64,000 nucleotides of DNA, from the NCBI RefSeq assembly GCF_016775155.1, contig NZ_JAEUGD010000058.1, positions 296,733 through 360,732 of the forward strand. The letters run 5' to 3'. Below the pieces are notes generated by a model. It was not told the origin of the DNA, ran no database searches, and saw only the letters and a program-made list of their open reading frames with translations. The position numbers and the translations under genes were made by a program. Below, one piece after another: positions 36,901 through 45,299 of this stretch; the first letter of the stretch is position 1, and every line of letters starts with the position of its first letter. The DNA comes from Fulvivirga marina (GTDB lineage Bacteria; Bacteroidota; Bacteroidia; Cytophagales; Cyclobacteriaceae).

Positions 36901-38166
36901 CACCCCAATACCAGAAAAAACACCTGTCTGATTTGAAGACAGCCCCATCCCAACTGCTGTAACTGGTATAGCAAATGTTTGACCATCTTGAACAGTACTG
37001 GTTTGGCTAGTTACAAGATCAGTCAAGGTTATAACAGGAGGTGTACTTGAAGTAACAGTGACTGTAACACTAGAACTGGTGCCCGGACATGTAGTATTAC
37101 TACCTGAGGATACTACATATATCTTATCTCCATCCTGTAAAGTAGTAGTATTATACGATGTCCCAGTAGCTAACTCGGTCACACTGCCCTCTTTATAAAA
37201 CTTATATGGTGCATTCCCTCCAGATGGCATAAAAACCACTTCATCACCAGAGCATATGGTTACTGATGATGCATTACCGGCGCCATTATGACTGAGACTT
37301 ATTGTTTCATTCGCTCTAACCGTAATGGTACCGACAACGTCATTAACAGCCAGACCAGGGTATGAGAAGTCAACATTCGCTAATGTAATATCATAAGTAC
37401 CAGGAGCAACATTTCCCGCAACATTCACTTTAATTCCTGATAGTTTAATTATATCTAAAAAGTCAGAGCCTGAAACATCACCATGCTTGAAGCCAATAAA
37501 TAAAACATCCACTCCACCAAAATTTTCATAACCAAAAGAAGTACCATCAACAACTATATTCGAAGCCCCCCCATCATTAACAGTTATACTACCACTACTC
37601 GAATCAAAGCTGAACCCATTGGGCAAAGTCAATTTTAAATCCTGATGTGAGTTTTGTCCGTTTTCACCATAAAAATTTCCTTCAAACCCTTCCCTGATTA
37701 CAATAGTACCCAAATTAGCCGTCCCCCCCACACATACTTTGTTGGACGCAGTAATATTGTCTATACTAGCTAAGCCCCCTGTAGTAAAATCGAGTGCAAA
37801 AACTGCACTAGCCTCATCAGAACCATTTTCCACCGGATCAACTGTTATGCTATAATTTGCATTTGGAGAGAGAAGCCCGGTGAAGGATATAGAAAACACT
37901 TTTTTAGAAGTAATTGTCACATCAAACCCAGAATTAATAACCTGCCCATTACGAGTTACTGTGATCAAAGCATCAACATTATTATCATCAAGATCACTAT
38001 CGTCCAAGTTCCTCAGGAACTGATCATAGGTTATTGTTATTTCATTTGCTCTTACCGGTATTTTCGCTCCCTCCGATGGTGTCGTTGAACTTACAACTGG
38101 CGCACCTGCAAAGGCTTTAAAAAAAATTAAAAAGCAAAAACTCAAGAGCAATGAAAATTTTATCAT
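33985..38166 (-). CDS. Giant secreted Ig/PKD/Omp28-like protein with T9SS sorting domain
   Basis: The 1393-residue protein has signal peptide MIKFSLLLSFCFLIFFKAFAG, then an SbsA/Big_5-like Ig domain (APVVSSTTPSEGAKIPVRA, about 20-120), further beta domains, a PKD domain around 770-860 (PTADFTSFSNCSVDNKVTF, then FPGGGVYEVSLVV), a jelly-roll-like part (about 890-1050) and a thioredoxin-fold Omp28-like region near 1060-1160 (VVVLEHFTNVNAVGNESE, then PLDAVKIEYHTSYP). The end (FKIYPNPSEGDVTIEL through GLYIVSFYTEGQ) is a type A sorting domain. The Omp28-like part lacks Cys after EHFTN. The function is unknown, probably surface attached. It is convergent with the subtilase gene. Confidence 0.88.
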   Translation of the reverse strand: MIKFSLLLSFCFLIFFKAFAGAPVVSSTTPSEGAKIPVRANEITITYDQFLRNLDDSDLDDNNVDALITVTRNGQVINSGFDVTITSKKVFSISFTGLLSPNANYSITVDPVENGSDEASAVFALDFTTGGLASIDNITASNKVCVGGTANLGTIVIREGFEGNFYGENGQNSHQDLKLTLPNGFSFDSSSGSITVNDGGASNIVVDGTSFGYENFGGVDVLFIGFKHGDVSGSDFLDIIKLSGIKVNVAGNVAPGTYDITLANVDFSYPGLAVNDVVGTITVRANETISLSHNGAGNASSVTICSGDEVVFMPSGGNAPYKFYKEGSVTELATGTSYNTTTLQDGDKIYVVSSGSNTTCPGTSSSVTVTVTSSTPPVITLTDLVTSQTSTVQDGQTFAIPVTAVGMGLSSNQTGVFSGIGVSSNEFLTNNVNKKPGLYQVTFTNQQDCKPDVVFTFEVFDNSRNQILGLQNNGICYDAMNPISIGWLGEGVEGNLVSISSFPNILTGTLNADYNGGLSSGYFIDPNMVRNVLQVGDPVVMNIVYQDNGGINQSVEQTIDVQGIPELEIVLAGELPLEESYCENASSIKIVGNPLGTNDVVKTFSILDLSQSTNISDAVTLTDLTLFFNPSDAPNGTSAQNILTHNNNKGYVLVYEYVSEYGCVAEMTDTIQVVPLPEPLSPNPLQFDFCMGDDMGFIKVAKPDTVDIAWYNSQGFLLAVADSLNPGVNTSFPDVFDFSVRPQNADIGCVGPPTDLSVRVGEFPTADFTSFSNCSVDNKVTFNSSKSLGGSALKDSIQSIYWNFHDPDVFNQVDEDEISHEFPGGGVYEVSLVVETALGCTDSVSQFVSVFEIMDAAINNKVYLETFNLGGGGWISTSENNNANGAAINSSWQLTQVNGSQGWVTANDSTGVFNDNEDSWVESPCFNLDNWDKPKIDMDIRYFTDRFEGTTLQYTISDSAVASQEIQWQTLGQIDGGINWFNSAGIAAAPGGQTIGWEGGTGEWKKSIISLDAVKEKAGGKPVRFRMAFASLELGDGRENNYDGFAFDNFAIWERNRVVVLEHFTNVNAVGNESENHYINDFANARPLDAVKIEYHTSYPASDPIYLLNKSDHSAHALEYGVNDVPRTVMDGIYGVKFRNDPFSVDEWGKAEYAKRTIIDAPFNLVISDTLIATGSSQGRDDGGLKIDVEITKNPTSDTISAPLVLEIGILQKNLEANGNTYHNVLRKLLPDASGTYLYGEWLPNDLSRTETVTEYWTPDFTYNTTDTFLIVAYIHDTHLSKTRTKEIYQGAYKQIKILPPSAAITGLNDNVNGQFKIYPNPSEGDVTIELSEALIQDSPIKVYSSSGSLVYEGNMMKGLSAYKIPLDGYPDGLYIVSFYTEGQMIKRTLILR

Positions 38167-38752
38167 TTCTTTATTTCTTAATTAATTGAACGTTTGTTGC
38201 TATTTTCCCTTCAGGGATATGATTCTATAGCATTAAAAGATTATCAGAAACTACGGCACCGTCCCCATACCTATCGCCCTTTGACAAACCTACGCTTGTA
38301 ATAGATGCGTTAGATTTCTAACCTCCATCATCACTGCATTAGGAAATTACAATAAATTAAGGTTAAAGCCACCAATGAATTTTTATTGATCTTTTCAAAA
38401 GCAATCTGCATGGGTTTCAGTCGGTTTTCCTGAAAAACAAATGTAATAATTTTATTATGGAATTTATTTTGATATAAGAGTATCAACTTAATTCCATACA
38501 TTTTATAAGCCTTAACACTTCAAAGGTAACCCCACGTAAGCTCCCTCAAAATGCCTCTAGCGTCCAAAAACTCAGCACAGTAATTACTTAACACGCTAAA
38601 AATCAGAGCAATAAGCAATATCAATAACAAAAGACAGGACGTAATATTATATTAATATTATTAACAAAAATATAAATAGTACGCGATGTGATATATCAAA
38701 CGTACACCAGCCTATTCCCTAGGTACGTTTGTTTTACAAGTGTAATTACGAC
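38167..38752. other. Long intergenic region without a recognisable gene
   Basis: These 586 bases between two minus-strand genes hold no open frame of useful length, tRNA or clear terminator. They are AT-rich with a few ATTAATATTATT-type runs. A possible minus-strand -7 element (TAGGTTTG, 38285-38292) lacks a convincing upstream partner. A perfect 9-base inverted repeat at 38697-38731 is listed separately. An undetected small RNA cannot be excluded. Confidence 0.6.
38697..38731. repeat. Perfect inverted repeat near the end of the DUF4197 gene
   Basis: CAAACGTAC (38697-38705) and GTACGTTTG (38723-38731) are separated by 17 bases that themselves contain CCTAGG. It lies about 22 bases downstream of the DUF4197 stop on the minus strand. 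It could act as a terminator hairpin with a weak T-run or as an operator-like site. Confidence 0.45.
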
Positions 38753-39472
38753 TTAATCCTGAGCAGCAAAAACTTTTTTCAACAACTCAGTAGTTCTCGA
38801 CAATGGATCCTTACGGATCTTCCCCTCTTCCTGGGCTATAAGTAAGAATAACCCTTCTATGGCTTTATCGGTAGCGTAGTCATCAAGGTCCGGATTTACC
38901 TTTTCAACGAAAGGCACTTTATTATAGGTAGTTACTATATCTCCATAATACTTGGTTGCATTTACTTTATCCAGTGAGTTTTTAATGACAGGCTTAAATT
39001 TTGCTTTCAACTGAGATGATGTAGTTCTGATTAAATACTGTGTGGCAGCATTTTCCTCCCCTTTTAATATCCCCCATGCATCCTGGATGGTCATTGATTT
39101 TATGGCGTTTACAAAGATTGGTTTAGCTTCCTTAGCAGCATCCTCAGCCCCTCTATTCAGCGTCATAACAAACTTATCCACCTCACTCCCTAAACCAATC
39201 TGTCGGAGTTTTTCTTCGACCCGTTGCACATCCGGAGGGAAAGGGATTTTGATCTTAGGGTTTTTAAAATAGCCATCAACTTTAGAAGCTTCTGATGAAC
39301 CCGTAGTTATTCCTTTTATCAAGGCTTCCTTAAGACCAGCCACAACCTGATCTGTAGAGAGTGACTCCTCTCCCAAGGCCTTATTTATATCTCCAATCGT
39401 TTTATTTATTTGGGACGAAGTACAAGCCACGAACATTGCAGCCAGAACGGTAGTTATTATAAATTTTTTCAA
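38753..39472 (-). CDS. DUF4197 lipoprotein
   Basis: No suitable ATG exists before the signal peptide. A TTG at 39472 gives MKKFIITTVLAAMFVACTSSQ, a canonical lipoprotein signal with Cys 17, and 239 residues; a second TTG at 39499 would give nine more residues. The mature part is the DUF4197 domain: INKTIGDINKALGEESLSTDQVVAGLKEALIKGI, the FKNPKIKIPFPPDVQRVEEKLRQIGLG block, and AKPIFVNAIKSMTIQDAWGILKG. DUF4197 proteins are widespread periplasmic lipoproteins without known function. It stands alone, divergent from cinA. Confidence 0.88.
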   Translation of the reverse strand: MKKFIITTVLAAMFVACTSSQINKTIGDINKALGEESLSTDQVVAGLKEALIKGITTGSSEASKVDGYFKNPKIKIPFPPDVQRVEEKLRQIGLGSEVDKFVMTLNRGAEDAAKEAKPIFVNAIKSMTIQDAWGILKGEENAATQYLIRTTSSQLKAKFKPVIKNSLDKVNATKYYGDIVTTYNKVPFVEKVNPDLDDYATDKAIEGLFLLIAQEEGKIRKDPLSRTTELLKKVFAAQD

Positions 39473-39611
39473 TGTGGTTTTAGTTAGTTTTAAACCCAAT
39501 TTAAGAAAAGATATTCGTTAATAAAATGCTAACATGCCCAGCTTTCGCAACCCCTTCATTCATTTTTACCTATTTTAGTAAACAAATAAGCAAACTCCCG
39601 TTAAACACTTT

Positions 39612-40877
39612 ATGAGTAAATCAAAAGCTGAGATACTGACCATTGGAGATGAGATACTTTATGGTCAACTACTGGACACAAACTCTCAATGGATGAGTGC
39701 TGAGCTCGATAAAGTTGGAATTAAAACCATTAGAAAGACTACAGTCAGTGACTCCAGAGAAGACATTTTAACTGCATTAAAAGAAGCAGAAGCCAGAGCG
39801 GACATTGTACTGATAACCGGAGGTCTGGGCCCTACGAATGATGATCTAACCAAACCGTGTTTAGCAGAACACTTCAGTTGCGAAATAGCCATGAACGAAG
39901 CTGCTCTTCAAGAAGTATCTAGCCTTTTCAAGAGCAAGGGACTGGAGTTAACAGAAGTTAATAAAATGCAAGCCGCTTTACCTGTATGCTGCGATATGAT
40001 AAGCAATAAACTGGGTTCAGCTCCCGGGATGTGGTTTGAAAGAAATGGGAAGGTCTTTGTATCTATGCCAGGAGTACCTCACGAGATGAAAAAAATGATG
40101 GTTGATACCGTTATCCCTCAACTTCAACAAATTTTTCAAACAGATATAATATTTCACAAAATAGTAAAGACTATTGGAATTGGTGAATCATGGTTAGCTG
40201 AAATGATAAGGGACTGGGAAAACAGCCTACCTTCCCATATAAAATTGGCCTACCTCCCCAGCATGGGACAGGTAAAACTAAGATTAACTGCAATTGGGGA
40301 CAATATTGATGAATTAATAACTGAGGTTGACGAGTTAATCGAAAGTTTGAGAACATATGTAGGTAAATACATCTACGGCTATGACAATGATCAAATTGAA
40401 GAAGTTGTTGGCAAAATGCTTTTCGATCAAAGCAAAACAATTGCCCTTGCAGAAAGCTGTACGGGTGGCTATGTGTCTCACAAGATCACCCGCGTAGCTG
40501 GCAGCTCTGAGTATTATCAAGGCTCAGTTGTTCCATATCACAATAGTTTAAAAATTAACATCTTAGGAGTAAGCGAACAGACCCTACTGGATCATGGAGC
40601 GGTAAGTGAGCAAACGGTATACGAAATGGCTAACCTAGTACGAAAAAAGTTTAATGCCGATATAGGGGTTGCCACTAGTGGAATAGCTGGTCCGGGAGGT
40701 GGTTCTCCAGATAAACCAGTAGGTACAGTCTGGATCGCTTATGCTGATGGGGAACAAACAATAACTCGTAAATTACAGTTATGGAAAGACAGAGAAATCA
40801 ACATACAGGCTACTGCAGTGGCATTATTAAACCTGATCAGGATAAGTTTATCGAAATCGATTGAGATAAAGCAGTAA
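39612..40877 (+). CDS. cinA: CinA-family protein (nicotinamide-nucleotide amidohydrolase)
   Basis: The 421-residue protein has both CinA parts. The N-terminal MoaB/MogA-like COG1058 domain starts AEILTIGDEILYGQLLDTNSQWMS and includes ITGGLGPTNDDLTKP near residue 73 and NKLGSAPGMWFE. The C-terminal PncC-type amidohydrolase domain (about 260-415) has TIALAESCTGGYVSHKITRVAGSSEYYQGSVVPYHN and VATSGIAGPGGGSPDKPVGTVWIAYA, with the catalytic Ser in AESCTGG. It deamidates NMN in pyridine nucleotide salvage and may also clear ADP-ribose. The length is typical of two-domain CinA. It reads toward the E2 gene with 55 bases between. Confidence 0.95.
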   Translation: MSKSKAEILTIGDEILYGQLLDTNSQWMSAELDKVGIKTIRKTTVSDSREDILTALKEAEARADIVLITGGLGPTNDDLTKPCLAEHFSCEIAMNEAALQEVSSLFKSKGLELTEVNKMQAALPVCCDMISNKLGSAPGMWFERNGKVFVSMPGVPHEMKKMMVDTVIPQLQQIFQTDIIFHKIVKTIGIGESWLAEMIRDWENSLPSHIKLAYLPSMGQVKLRLTAIGDNIDELITEVDELIESLRTYVGKYIYGYDNDQIEEVVGKMLFDQSKTIALAESCTGGYVSHKITRVAGSSEYYQGSVVPYHNSLKINILGVSEQTLLDHGAVSEQTVYEMANLVRKKFNADIGVATSGIAGPGGGSPDKPVGTVWIAYADGEQTITRKLQLWKDREINIQATAVALLNLIRISLSKSIEIKQ

Positions 40878-40890
40878 AATGCTAAATTTG
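40861..40890 (+). promoter_or_regulatory. Promoter of the 2-oxo acid dehydrogenase E2 gene
   Basis: TTG (40861-40863), 19 bases, TAAATTTG followed by CGG (40883-40893). A full Bacteroidota consensus. The upstream element lies inside the last codons of cinA. The predicted start is about 36 bases before the ATG at 40933. Confidence 0.6.
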
Positions 40891-40932
40891 CGGTTAATTT
40901 TAAGGACGGAAAGTCGAAACCTAACAAGATAA

Positions 40933-42240
40933 ATGGCACTAGTAGAACTAATTATGCCCAAAATGGGCGAAAGTATTATGGAAGCCACTGTGCTTACATG
41001 GCTCAAGCAGGAAGGTGACACCATTGAACAAGATGAATCCGTACTTGAAGTAGCTACTGATAAAGTAGATACTGAAGTACCATCAACTCATGCCGGTGTG
41101 CTTAAAGAAATTTTGGCAAAGGATGGTGATGTTGTAGAGGTAGGTAAACCTATTGCCATTATTGCAACAGAAGGTGACGAATCTGCACCATCAGAATCCG
41201 CTCCTGCAACCAAAGAGGAAAAACCTAAAGCTGAACCCGTTACTGCTGATTCGCACTCATCCAATGGTGCTATAAAAATGGCGGAACCTGTTTCCGGCAG
41301 GTTCTATTCTCCACTTGTTAAAAATATCGCTAAAGAAGAGGGTATTACGATGACTGAACTTGAAAGAGTTCCTGGTACTGGTAAAGAAGGAAGGGTCACA
41401 AAAAACGACATCCTTTCTTACGTTAAAACCAGAGGGTCAGAGCCTGCTCAGCAAGAGCAGACTCAAGTTCAGACTGTCGCTGAAACAGCAACTTCAAGGC
41501 CTCCTCAAAAAGTCAATGTTTCCATTAGTGCTGGCGACGAGATCATTGAGATGGACCGCATGCGTAAAATGATTGCCGACCGAATGGTTGATTCCAAACG
41601 CATATCGCCCCATGTCACCTCATTTGTTGAAGCCGATGTAACAAACGTTGTGTTCTGGAGAAACAGAAAGAAAAACGAATTCAAACAAAGAGAGGGCGAC
41701 AACCTCACTTTTACTCCAATCTTCATTGAAGCCGTTGCTAAAGCAATTAAAGATTATCCTATGATCAACGTTCAGGTTGACGGTGACAGGATTATTAAAA
41801 AGAGGGATATTAACATTGGTATGGCTGTAGCACTACCAAGTGGCAACCTGATTGTACCGGTAATCAGGAATGCGGATCAATATAATATTACAGGACTTGC
41901 TAAGAAGGTAAATGACCTTGCTCGAAGAGCACGTGAAAACAAGCTTACTCCTGATGAATTATCTGGTGGAACATTTACGATATCGAACGTTGGTTCATTT
42001 GGCAATGTAATGGGTACGCCAATAATCATGCAGCCTCAGGTGGGTATTATGGCATTAGGTGCTATCGTAAAAAAACCTGCCGTAATTGAAACTCCTAATG
42101 GTGATGCTATTGCAATAAGACACAAGATGTTCTTGTCTCATAGCTATGATCACAGAGTGGTTGATGGTTCTCTGGGAGGCATGGTGGTAAGAAGAGTTGC
42201 TGACTATCTTGAGAAATTTGATATGGACGCTAGCATATAA
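40933..42240 (+). CDS. Dihydrolipoamide acyltransferase (E2) of a 2-oxo acid dehydrogenase complex
   Basis: The 435-residue protein has one lipoyl domain (residues 1-80) with the lipoylated Lys 44 in VATDKVDTEVPS, an Ala/Pro/Glu-rich linker, a peripheral-subunit-binding domain near 115-155 (YSPLVKNIAKEEGITMTELERVPGTGKEGRVTKNDI), a second linker, and a catalytic acyltransferase core from about 190, ending HRVVDGSLGG, the HxxxDG active site. It carries acyl groups from E1 to CoA. The E1 and E3 subunits are not adjacent, so pyruvate, 2-oxoglutarate and branched-chain specificity cannot be separated. It has its own promoter and a strong terminator. Confidence 0.92.
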   Translation: MALVELIMPKMGESIMEATVLTWLKQEGDTIEQDESVLEVATDKVDTEVPSTHAGVLKEILAKDGDVVEVGKPIAIIATEGDESAPSESAPATKEEKPKAEPVTADSHSSNGAIKMAEPVSGRFYSPLVKNIAKEEGITMTELERVPGTGKEGRVTKNDILSYVKTRGSEPAQQEQTQVQTVAETATSRPPQKVNVSISAGDEIIEMDRMRKMIADRMVDSKRISPHVTSFVEADVTNVVFWRNRKKNEFKQREGDNLTFTPIFIEAVAKAIKDYPMINVQVDGDRIIKKRDINIGMAVALPSGNLIVPVIRNADQYNITGLAKKVNDLARRARENKLTPDELSGGTFTISNVGSFGNVMGTPIIMQPQVGIMALGAIVKKPAVIETPNGDAIAIRHKMFLSHSYDHRVVDGSLGGMVVRRVADYLEKFDMDASI

Positions 42241-42265
42241 GCTTTAGCTGGATATTCCAAAAAAC

Positions 42266-42307
42266 TGAGGCCGTTTCAAAAGTAATTTAAACGGCCTCAT
42301 TTTTTTT
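42266..42307 (+). terminator. Rho-independent terminator of the E2 gene
   Basis: TGAGGCCGTTT and AAACGGCCTCA form an 11-pair stem followed by eight T residues, 26 bases after the stop at 42240. Confidence 0.93.
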
Positions 42308-42375
42308 GTATATGAGATTTTTCTCAGATAGCCCCCGAATACGTTTATTCCTTTGATACAACCTCTTTTTCTTCA

Positions 42376-42741
42376 CTATTTTTGGTCGCCTGAAATATGG
42401 GCTTTCACCGCCTCCACATTCTTTTTTGAATTGCCAACAAAAATATGATCACCTATGATGAAGACAGGTCTTTTCAGAAATGTATACTCATCCAGAATAT
42501 ATTGCTTGTAATCATCTTCACGCAAGCTCTTTTCTTTTAAATTCAACTCTTTATACTTTCTGGCTACCTTACTAAACAATGACTCATAAGAGCCTGATAG
42601 AACCTTCATTTCTTCAATCTGCGCTTCCGTGATTTTTTCTTTTTTTATATCCTGATATTCAAAATCTTCACCTATACCTAACTCTTTGATTATACGTTTA
42701 CATGTATCACAAGTAGAGAGGTAATATACTTTTTTCGTCAT
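42376..42741 (-). CDS. ArsC/Spx-family thioredoxin-fold protein
   Basis: The 121-residue protein has the ArsC/Spx fold: YYLSTCDTCKRIIKELGI opens it, with a CDTC pair at residues 11-14, then FEYQDIKKEKITEAQIEEM, a LFSKVARKYKELNLKEKSL segment and the cis-Pro strand FLKRPVFIIGDHIFVGNS. In true arsenate reductases the N-terminal Cys attacks arsenate and Arg residues bind it; in Spx the protein binds RNA polymerase. The group in this phylum is usually annotated simply as arsenate reductase family. No ars genes are nearby, so arsenate reduction is doubtful. Confidence 0.85.
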   Translation of the reverse strand: MTKKVYYLSTCDTCKRIIKELGIGEDFEYQDIKKEKITEAQIEEMKVLSGSYESLFSKVARKYKELNLKEKSLREDDYKQYILDEYTFLKRPVFIIGDHIFVGNSKKNVEAVKAHISGDQK

Positions 42742-42768
42742 TCCTTTATTTATATTTATTCTCCTCGT

Positions 42769-45186
42769 TTATTTTTTCTTAGGTCTCAGTATCAAAACTG
42801 TTGAGTTGGCTTTAATCTTCTCTTCCGACAAGTATACAGGTCTCCATTTACCTTCAATGTACATTTGAGTCTGATCGTCGTAATACTTACTAAAAGGCAC
42901 CCCCGACTGTCCTGTTGGCAATATACTTTCACTATTATCTATCTCCGAAAAATCGATTATTCTTCGTGTTGAGGGACCAAAACTTGTGTTAAATAATTTC
43001 TCCTTATTATAAGGGAATCCCAAGTTATTCACAACCATTTCAGACCCACTAAGATGAAACGGACCCACATTAAAAATAGGCTTCAGTAGATTAACAGCTC
43101 CTAAAGGATGATTATGTTCTACAGTATGAACCTGACCCCATGTCCAATTTTCAGGCTTATCACCGAACCTCTCTGACAGATACTTTACCGTCTCCCTAAA
43201 TGCAACCGTCACTACATCTTTTCTATCTTCAACCACGTCTTCAGTAAGAGCATTATCCCACCAGGGAGATTCTTTAGCCGAAATAAAAACCGGCATGCTT
43301 CTTTTCATCAGATAAGTTGACATAAATGAATTAAACAGTTTGTCACCTCGACCTTCAAAAGCCTTTTCCAAATCATCTTTCATTGCCAGCTCATAGATAT
43401 TAATCATCCAAGGATAAAAAATAGCAGCTCCTAGTGTTTCGAGATCATGATAACCACTCCAGCTCGAAAAATGCTCTAGCGCCTCTCTTTCCTTTTCATT
43501 AAAATCCGACTGAATCAACTCGCTCACCAACAACTCTTTCATGGGTTGTATACCCATATATTTAGAATCCATAAACAAGGACTTCAGCTCACTTCTGGAA
43601 ATTCTTCTTTCGCCCTCTAACACTTCCACAATTCTGGCTGCACGTGTATCAGGAAGATAATAACCAGGGTATAATATATTCCTTCCTTTAACATTCATTA
43701 TAGATTGGTTATTAGCACTATACACATAACCCCATGGTGGGTTTTCAGCTTGAGGATTTGCTTCAAAATTATAGTACCCCAGCGGGTCATCCTTACCTGT
43801 AGAACCATCTAGAATAGTTTTGGAATTCACATGCGCAGGGCGCTTAGGTAATCGCCCCACTGCCCACCAAGCTATATTTCCCTGGGCATCCCCATACATT
43901 AAGTTAAGACCTGGAGCATGTATCTTAGCACCAGCAGCTCGCATATCATCAATATTCTTTGCAATGGCCATTTCGTGAGCTGCATCTAGCAGATGATTAG
44001 AAAACTGATAGTAAACCCACCACATTGCAATTGGTTGATCTTTCGATACTCCAGCCACTACATCATTAATCACCGGCCCATGCCTTGAACTCCTCACTTC
44101 TATTTCCATATCGATTGTATCCTTAACCTTTATGAGTTCTTTTCGTACCTCAAAGTTTTCCCAATGATCAATTGCCCAATATTGGTCACTCTGCTCTTTA
44201 TTTACCCTTTCCCTATAAAAATCCATGTCATCATTTTCAAACATCGTCAACCCATTAGCGACAGAATCATTGTGAATAAGGAATGCAAATGGTACCCCAG
44301 CAATGTGATATCCAAAATAATTAATATCTGGTGTTGAAAGATGGGCCTCATACCATACGGCTGGCTGTGAAAATCCAATATGCGGATCATTACTTAACAC
44401 AACCCTACCAGTTTCTGACTTTTCTGGGGATAACACCCAACTATTACTCCCTATAAATGGAGCCAGAGGCATTTGATTGAGCACATCATTTACATGACCT
44501 GCAATAGCCACATAATCAGAGCCGCCTGTATAACTTTTAATTTTCTCTGAGTCAACCGTGGAATCAAGATCAAATGCTTTTAGATATGACACCCCCATAT
44601 TAGCAAATGCTGTTACTACCGGATCCGTTTTCTGTGCATTAGCAAAACTAAAGGACATATAACCAGCAATATTATAGATATCTTCAAGCGTAAAAGGAAC
44701 TTTATCGATTCCTAAAACGGCAAACTCTATGGGAGTTTTTCCTCCTTCAAGAAATTCATTGATTCCCTCAAGGTAAGCCTCAGCCAGGGGTAATATTTTA
44801 CCTTTCCTCTCTTTTAGTTCTGCCACATTTTTCTTGGAGTACTCATGGATCCCTACCGTACGAAAAAACTTGTCTGTTTCAAGCAGTTTTTTACCAAAAA
44901 TCTCGGCAAGTCTCCCTGAAGCTACTCTCCTCATCAATTCCATTTGCCAAAGGCGATCCTGCGCATGTACATAGCCTAAAGCTTTATAAGCATCCCTATT
45001 ATTAGCTGCATAAATATGTGGGGTACCATATGTATCAAAATAAACCTTAACGGGTTTCTCCAATGCTTCAAACTCATATTCACCTTGATATTCAGGCTTT
45101 TGGTGATTGAAGTAAAACAAAAGAAAAACTGCAATAAGTACGATTAAACTGGCAAGTACGCCAAAAATATATTTTACTACTTTCAT
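42769..45186 (-). CDS. Penicillin acylase (S45) family protein, membrane-anchored
   Basis: I start at ATG 45186 (MKVVKYIFGVLASLIVLIAVFLLF), giving 805 residues with an uncleaved N-terminal membrane helix. The alpha part has DTYGTPHIYAANNRDAYKALGYVHAQDRLWQMELMRR. The autocatalytic cleavage site is APFIGSNSWVLSPEKSETG, making Ser 247 the nucleophilic N-terminus of the beta chain, followed by LSNDPHIGFSQPAVWYEAHL. Later blocks include RHGPVI and VHTVEHNHPLG. Family members hydrolyse amide bonds in beta-lactams, acyl-homoserine lactones or other N-acyl compounds; the substrate here is unknown. Confidence 0.92.
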   Translation of the reverse strand: MKVVKYIFGVLASLIVLIAVFLLFYFNHQKPEYQGEYEFEALEKPVKVYFDTYGTPHIYAANNRDAYKALGYVHAQDRLWQMELMRRVASGRLAEIFGKKLLETDKFFRTVGIHEYSKKNVAELKERKGKILPLAEAYLEGINEFLEGGKTPIEFAVLGIDKVPFTLEDIYNIAGYMSFSFANAQKTDPVVTAFANMGVSYLKAFDLDSTVDSEKIKSYTGGSDYVAIAGHVNDVLNQMPLAPFIGSNSWVLSPEKSETGRVVLSNDPHIGFSQPAVWYEAHLSTPDINYFGYHIAGVPFAFLIHNDSVANGLTMFENDDMDFYRERVNKEQSDQYWAIDHWENFEVRKELIKVKDTIDMEIEVRSSRHGPVINDVVAGVSKDQPIAMWWVYYQFSNHLLDAAHEMAIAKNIDDMRAAGAKIHAPGLNLMYGDAQGNIAWWAVGRLPKRPAHVNSKTILDGSTGKDDPLGYYNFEANPQAENPPWGYVYSANNQSIMNVKGRNILYPGYYLPDTRAARIVEVLEGERRISRSELKSLFMDSKYMGIQPMKELLVSELIQSDFNEKEREALEHFSSWSGYHDLETLGAAIFYPWMINIYELAMKDDLEKAFEGRGDKLFNSFMSTYLMKRSMPVFISAKESPWWDNALTEDVVEDRKDVVTVAFRETVKYLSERFGDKPENWTWGQVHTVEHNHPLGAVNLLKPIFNVGPFHLSGSEMVVNNLGFPYNKEKLFNTSFGPSTRRIIDFSEIDNSESILPTGQSGVPFSKYYDDQTQMYIEGKWRPVYLSEEKIKANSTVLILRPKKK

Positions 45187-45299
45187 AATACCTTGTTTAG
45201 GGGGCACCAATATACAAATTTCCATAAACCAGCAGTAATCCTGCTGCTATTAAGAGTGATGATTTGTTTTTGAGATACGCTATTTATATTTTTAATGCG

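Noticed and set aside
38167..38752. tRNA or small RNA gene in the long intergenic region
   Set aside because: No cloverleaf, TTCGA loop or strong terminator was found by eye; a structure search would be needed.
42376..42741. True arsenate reductase (arsC)
   Set aside because: The fold fits, but no arsenic genes are nearby and the family also includes Spx-like proteins, so no gene symbol was given.
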